Shown one piece after another: positions 62,569 to 64,000 of a stretch of DNA of 64,000 bases. This stretch comes from a virus. The notes beneath the pieces are model-generated. The model saw only the letters and a list, made by a program, of their open reading frames with translations. It was not told where the DNA came from and searched no databases. The DNA lies in the IMG/VR virus record IMGVR_UViG_3300029993_000005, positions 124,001 to 188,000 of that record. The stretch is one strand, 5' to 3'. Position 1 is the first letter of the stretch; each line of letters starts with the position of its first letter. A program made the translations under genes and the position numbers.

Positions 62569-63438
62569 ATGATTTATATGGGAAGTAAAGCGAGTTTCGG
62601 CAAAGAAATAATGAGGACTATGCTGTCCAGCAGACCAGATGCTACAGTTTATGTAGAGCCATTTGCCGGTGGTATGAACATGATGAAATATGCTCCACCA
62701 ACAATGAAAAGAATCGGGAATGACATTAATGAATTCCTGATTGCCATGTGGAGAGCATTGGATAAGGGCTGGACCCCACCTAAGTTCGTTAGTCGTGCAC
62801 TCTAAGTAGAGTGCAAAGCTAATCACTATGCACGGTCAGCGGCCCTAACCAGCTACATTGGGTTTGGTTGTACTTTTGGTAGTGCATGGTTTAGTAGTTA
62901 TTTAGACAAAGGTAAATTCAAAGACGGTAGTGTACGTAACTATCAAGCTGAGGCCTTAAAAAGTATACTCAAACAACTTCCGGCCCTAACGGATGTTGAG
63001 TTCTTAAACAAAAGTTACTCGGATTTGGAAATACCTGACGGTGCTTTAGTATATTGTGATCCCCCCTATGAAGGAACTGCAGGTTATAAAGATGCATTTG
63101 ACAACTCCAAGTTCTGGACCTGGGTTAGAAAACTTTCATTAAGATGTACTGTCTTTGTCTCTGAATATAAGGCTCCACCAGATTTTAATTGTGTTTGGAG
63201 TAAAAATAGAAAAGTGACTCTGCATAATGCTTCTAACAAAATATCCAAACAAAGAGTAGAAAAACTATTTGTCTGGAGCGGAGCATCAATCAGAAAAGAG
63301 GAGAATGCTATTTTGATTCTGTGGACTGAACCCTTAGTTGAGACTAAAGCTTTCTTAATTGAGCCTAAGTCCGATAAGCAACGTCAGAAACTTTTATCTT
63401 TGAATAATCGATTCGTCAATGACTCAAATCTAGATTAA
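62569..63438 (+). pseudogene. DNA adenine methylase (Dam/D12 type) with in-frame stop
   Basis: The frame starts IYMGSKASFGKEIMRTML and YVEPFAGGMN (the SAM-binding FxGG motif), and the catalytic DPPY motif is at LVYCDPPYEGTAGYKDAF in the same frame downstream, ending KLFVWSG and on to 63438. A single TAA at 62803-62805 interrupts the otherwise open 289-codon frame. Comparison with other D12 methylases suggests the stop replaces a conserved Tyr after SRAL. The DNA around the stop is a perfect 8-bp inverted repeat (see finding). Either a nonsense mutation, a sequencing error or readthrough; the gene seems otherwise intact. Confidence 0.8.
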
Positions 63439-63567
63439 AAGCATCTGGTCTACCAGTTGAATGAAAGAGTTCAAGATCAAGATCCAACACTGAATAAATA
63501 CAGGGTTGATTATCCCTTGGCTTTAAACCAACCATTAACTGTTGTCCATTGTGGAATTATTGACTAG

Positions 63568-63584
63568 CAGTAAATAAGAGTAGA
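63568..63584 (+). promoter_or_regulatory. AGTAAATA-type promoter candidate
   Basis: CAGTAAATAAGAGTAGA lies 38 bases before the ATG of the DnaB-like gene at 63606, in a 167-base gap that otherwise shows no gene. Confidence 0.5.
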
Positions 63585-63605
63585 GCAACATAAAAGGATT
63601 AAGGT

Positions 63606-64000
63606 ATGGCCCGATTAGTTAGCCTGAAAGCAGAGTTAGCAGTGCTTAGAGGTATGTGTAGCAAGAATAAAAAGATAGCGGGGGCCCTACTCTCAAATAC
63701 AGACGAATCATATTTTTACTCAGAAGAAAGTGTAGAACTCTACCAGGCAATCAAGCGGCATATGCATGAATCGGGGACAGCCCCCAGCTACAGACTGCTT
63801 ATTGAAGACCCGGAAATCAGTGAAGACGCAAGATCCCACATGCGGGATAGCCAGGCATCAGTGCTAACTGTTGAAGACGCTGATAAAGCTGCACGCATCC
63901 TCAACCGTTATCGTCAGACACGTGGACTCTTCAACTTAGCCTCCCACATCAATGATGCGATGAAGGGTTCCCGTCTCAATATTGATAACCTGTTAGAGGA
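63606..64000 (+). CDS. Replicative DNA helicase, DnaB-like, N-terminal part (runs off window)
   Basis: 131 whole codons are visible. The N-terminal pattern LKAELAVLRGMCSKNKKIAG, LLSNTDESYFYSEESVELYQ and KRHMHESGTAPSYRLLIED is that of the DnaB/gp41 helicase N-terminal domain. The ATPase domain would lie beyond 64000. It would drive fork unwinding and recruit primase. Partial 3'. Confidence 0.75.
   Translation, partial: MARLVSLKAELAVLRGMCSKNKKIAGALLSNTDESYFYSEESVELYQAIKRHMHESGTAPSYRLLIEDPEISEDARSHMRDSQASVLTVEDADKAARILNRYRQTRGLFNLASHINDAMKGSRLNIDNLLE

Noticed and set aside
63025-63438. Separate gene start for the DPPY half of the methylase.
   Set aside because: It is in frame with the upstream half and begins in the middle of the domain with TTG and no SD; better explained as one gene with an internal stop.
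1-64000. tRNA genes, IS elements, integrase or attachment sites.
   Set aside because: None was recognised on either strand by eye; a tRNA scan was not possible here.

Overview
The window is a stretch of a large contractile-tailed (myovirus) double-stranded DNA phage genome. The evidence is a portal gene, a T4-like baseplate and hub block (gp25, gp6, gp27, gp5/gpV, PAAR and gp53 types), many tail fibres, a lysis cassette, and a phage replication block (clamp, clamp loader, Rad50/SbcC-like ATPase, UvsW-like helicase, DnaB-like helicase). No integrase, tRNA, rRNA, IS element or CRISPR array was seen. A GH19-type endolysin and a PAAR-tipped spike fit a Gram-negative host, but the host cannot be named from the sequence.

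Layout. (1) 1-7575, plus strand: an MmcB-like nuclease, a free-standing homing endonuclease, then a portal gene broken into two reading frames by a split intein, with a second homing endonuclease gene lying between the two intein halves. A small gene follows, and then a gene of unknown function interrupted near its 3' end by an ORF-less group I intron. A strong terminator closes the block. (2) 7863-25067, plus strand: tail tube-like and tape-measure-like proteins, a tail lysin, the baseplate hub, spike and wedge, and the first fibre. A 14-bp-stem bidirectional terminator separates this from the next block. (3) 25162-41822, minus strand: tail fibres and their assembly proteins, three sets of beta-propeller-like repeats (the third lies in block 5), and the lysis genes (holin, two membrane-anchored proteins, endolysin). 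(4) 41944-43207, plus strand: a two-gene island with a 5'-3' exonuclease, inside the minus-strand fibre region. (5) 43208-48651, minus strand: more fibres. (6) 48723-64000, plus strand: the recombination and replication module, a chain of small overlapping genes, a DNA adenine methylase gene with an in-frame stop, and the start of a DnaB-like helicase running off the window.

The most striking system is the fractured portal gene. The head-assembly portal protein can only be made if two separate polypeptides are joined by protein trans-splicing, and the gene gap holds a Vsr-like/Hef-like homing endonuclease. Within 15 kb there are therefore three mobile introns or homing elements: the split intein with its endonuclease, a paralogous free-standing endonuclease, and a group I intron. 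Other notable items are three beta-propeller-like repeat domains of matching repeat number, an exact 167-bp repeat between two fibre genes, and a recurrent AGTAAATA-type promoter candidate in front of replication genes.

All identifications rest on reading the translated proteins and motifs by eye; no database search was run.
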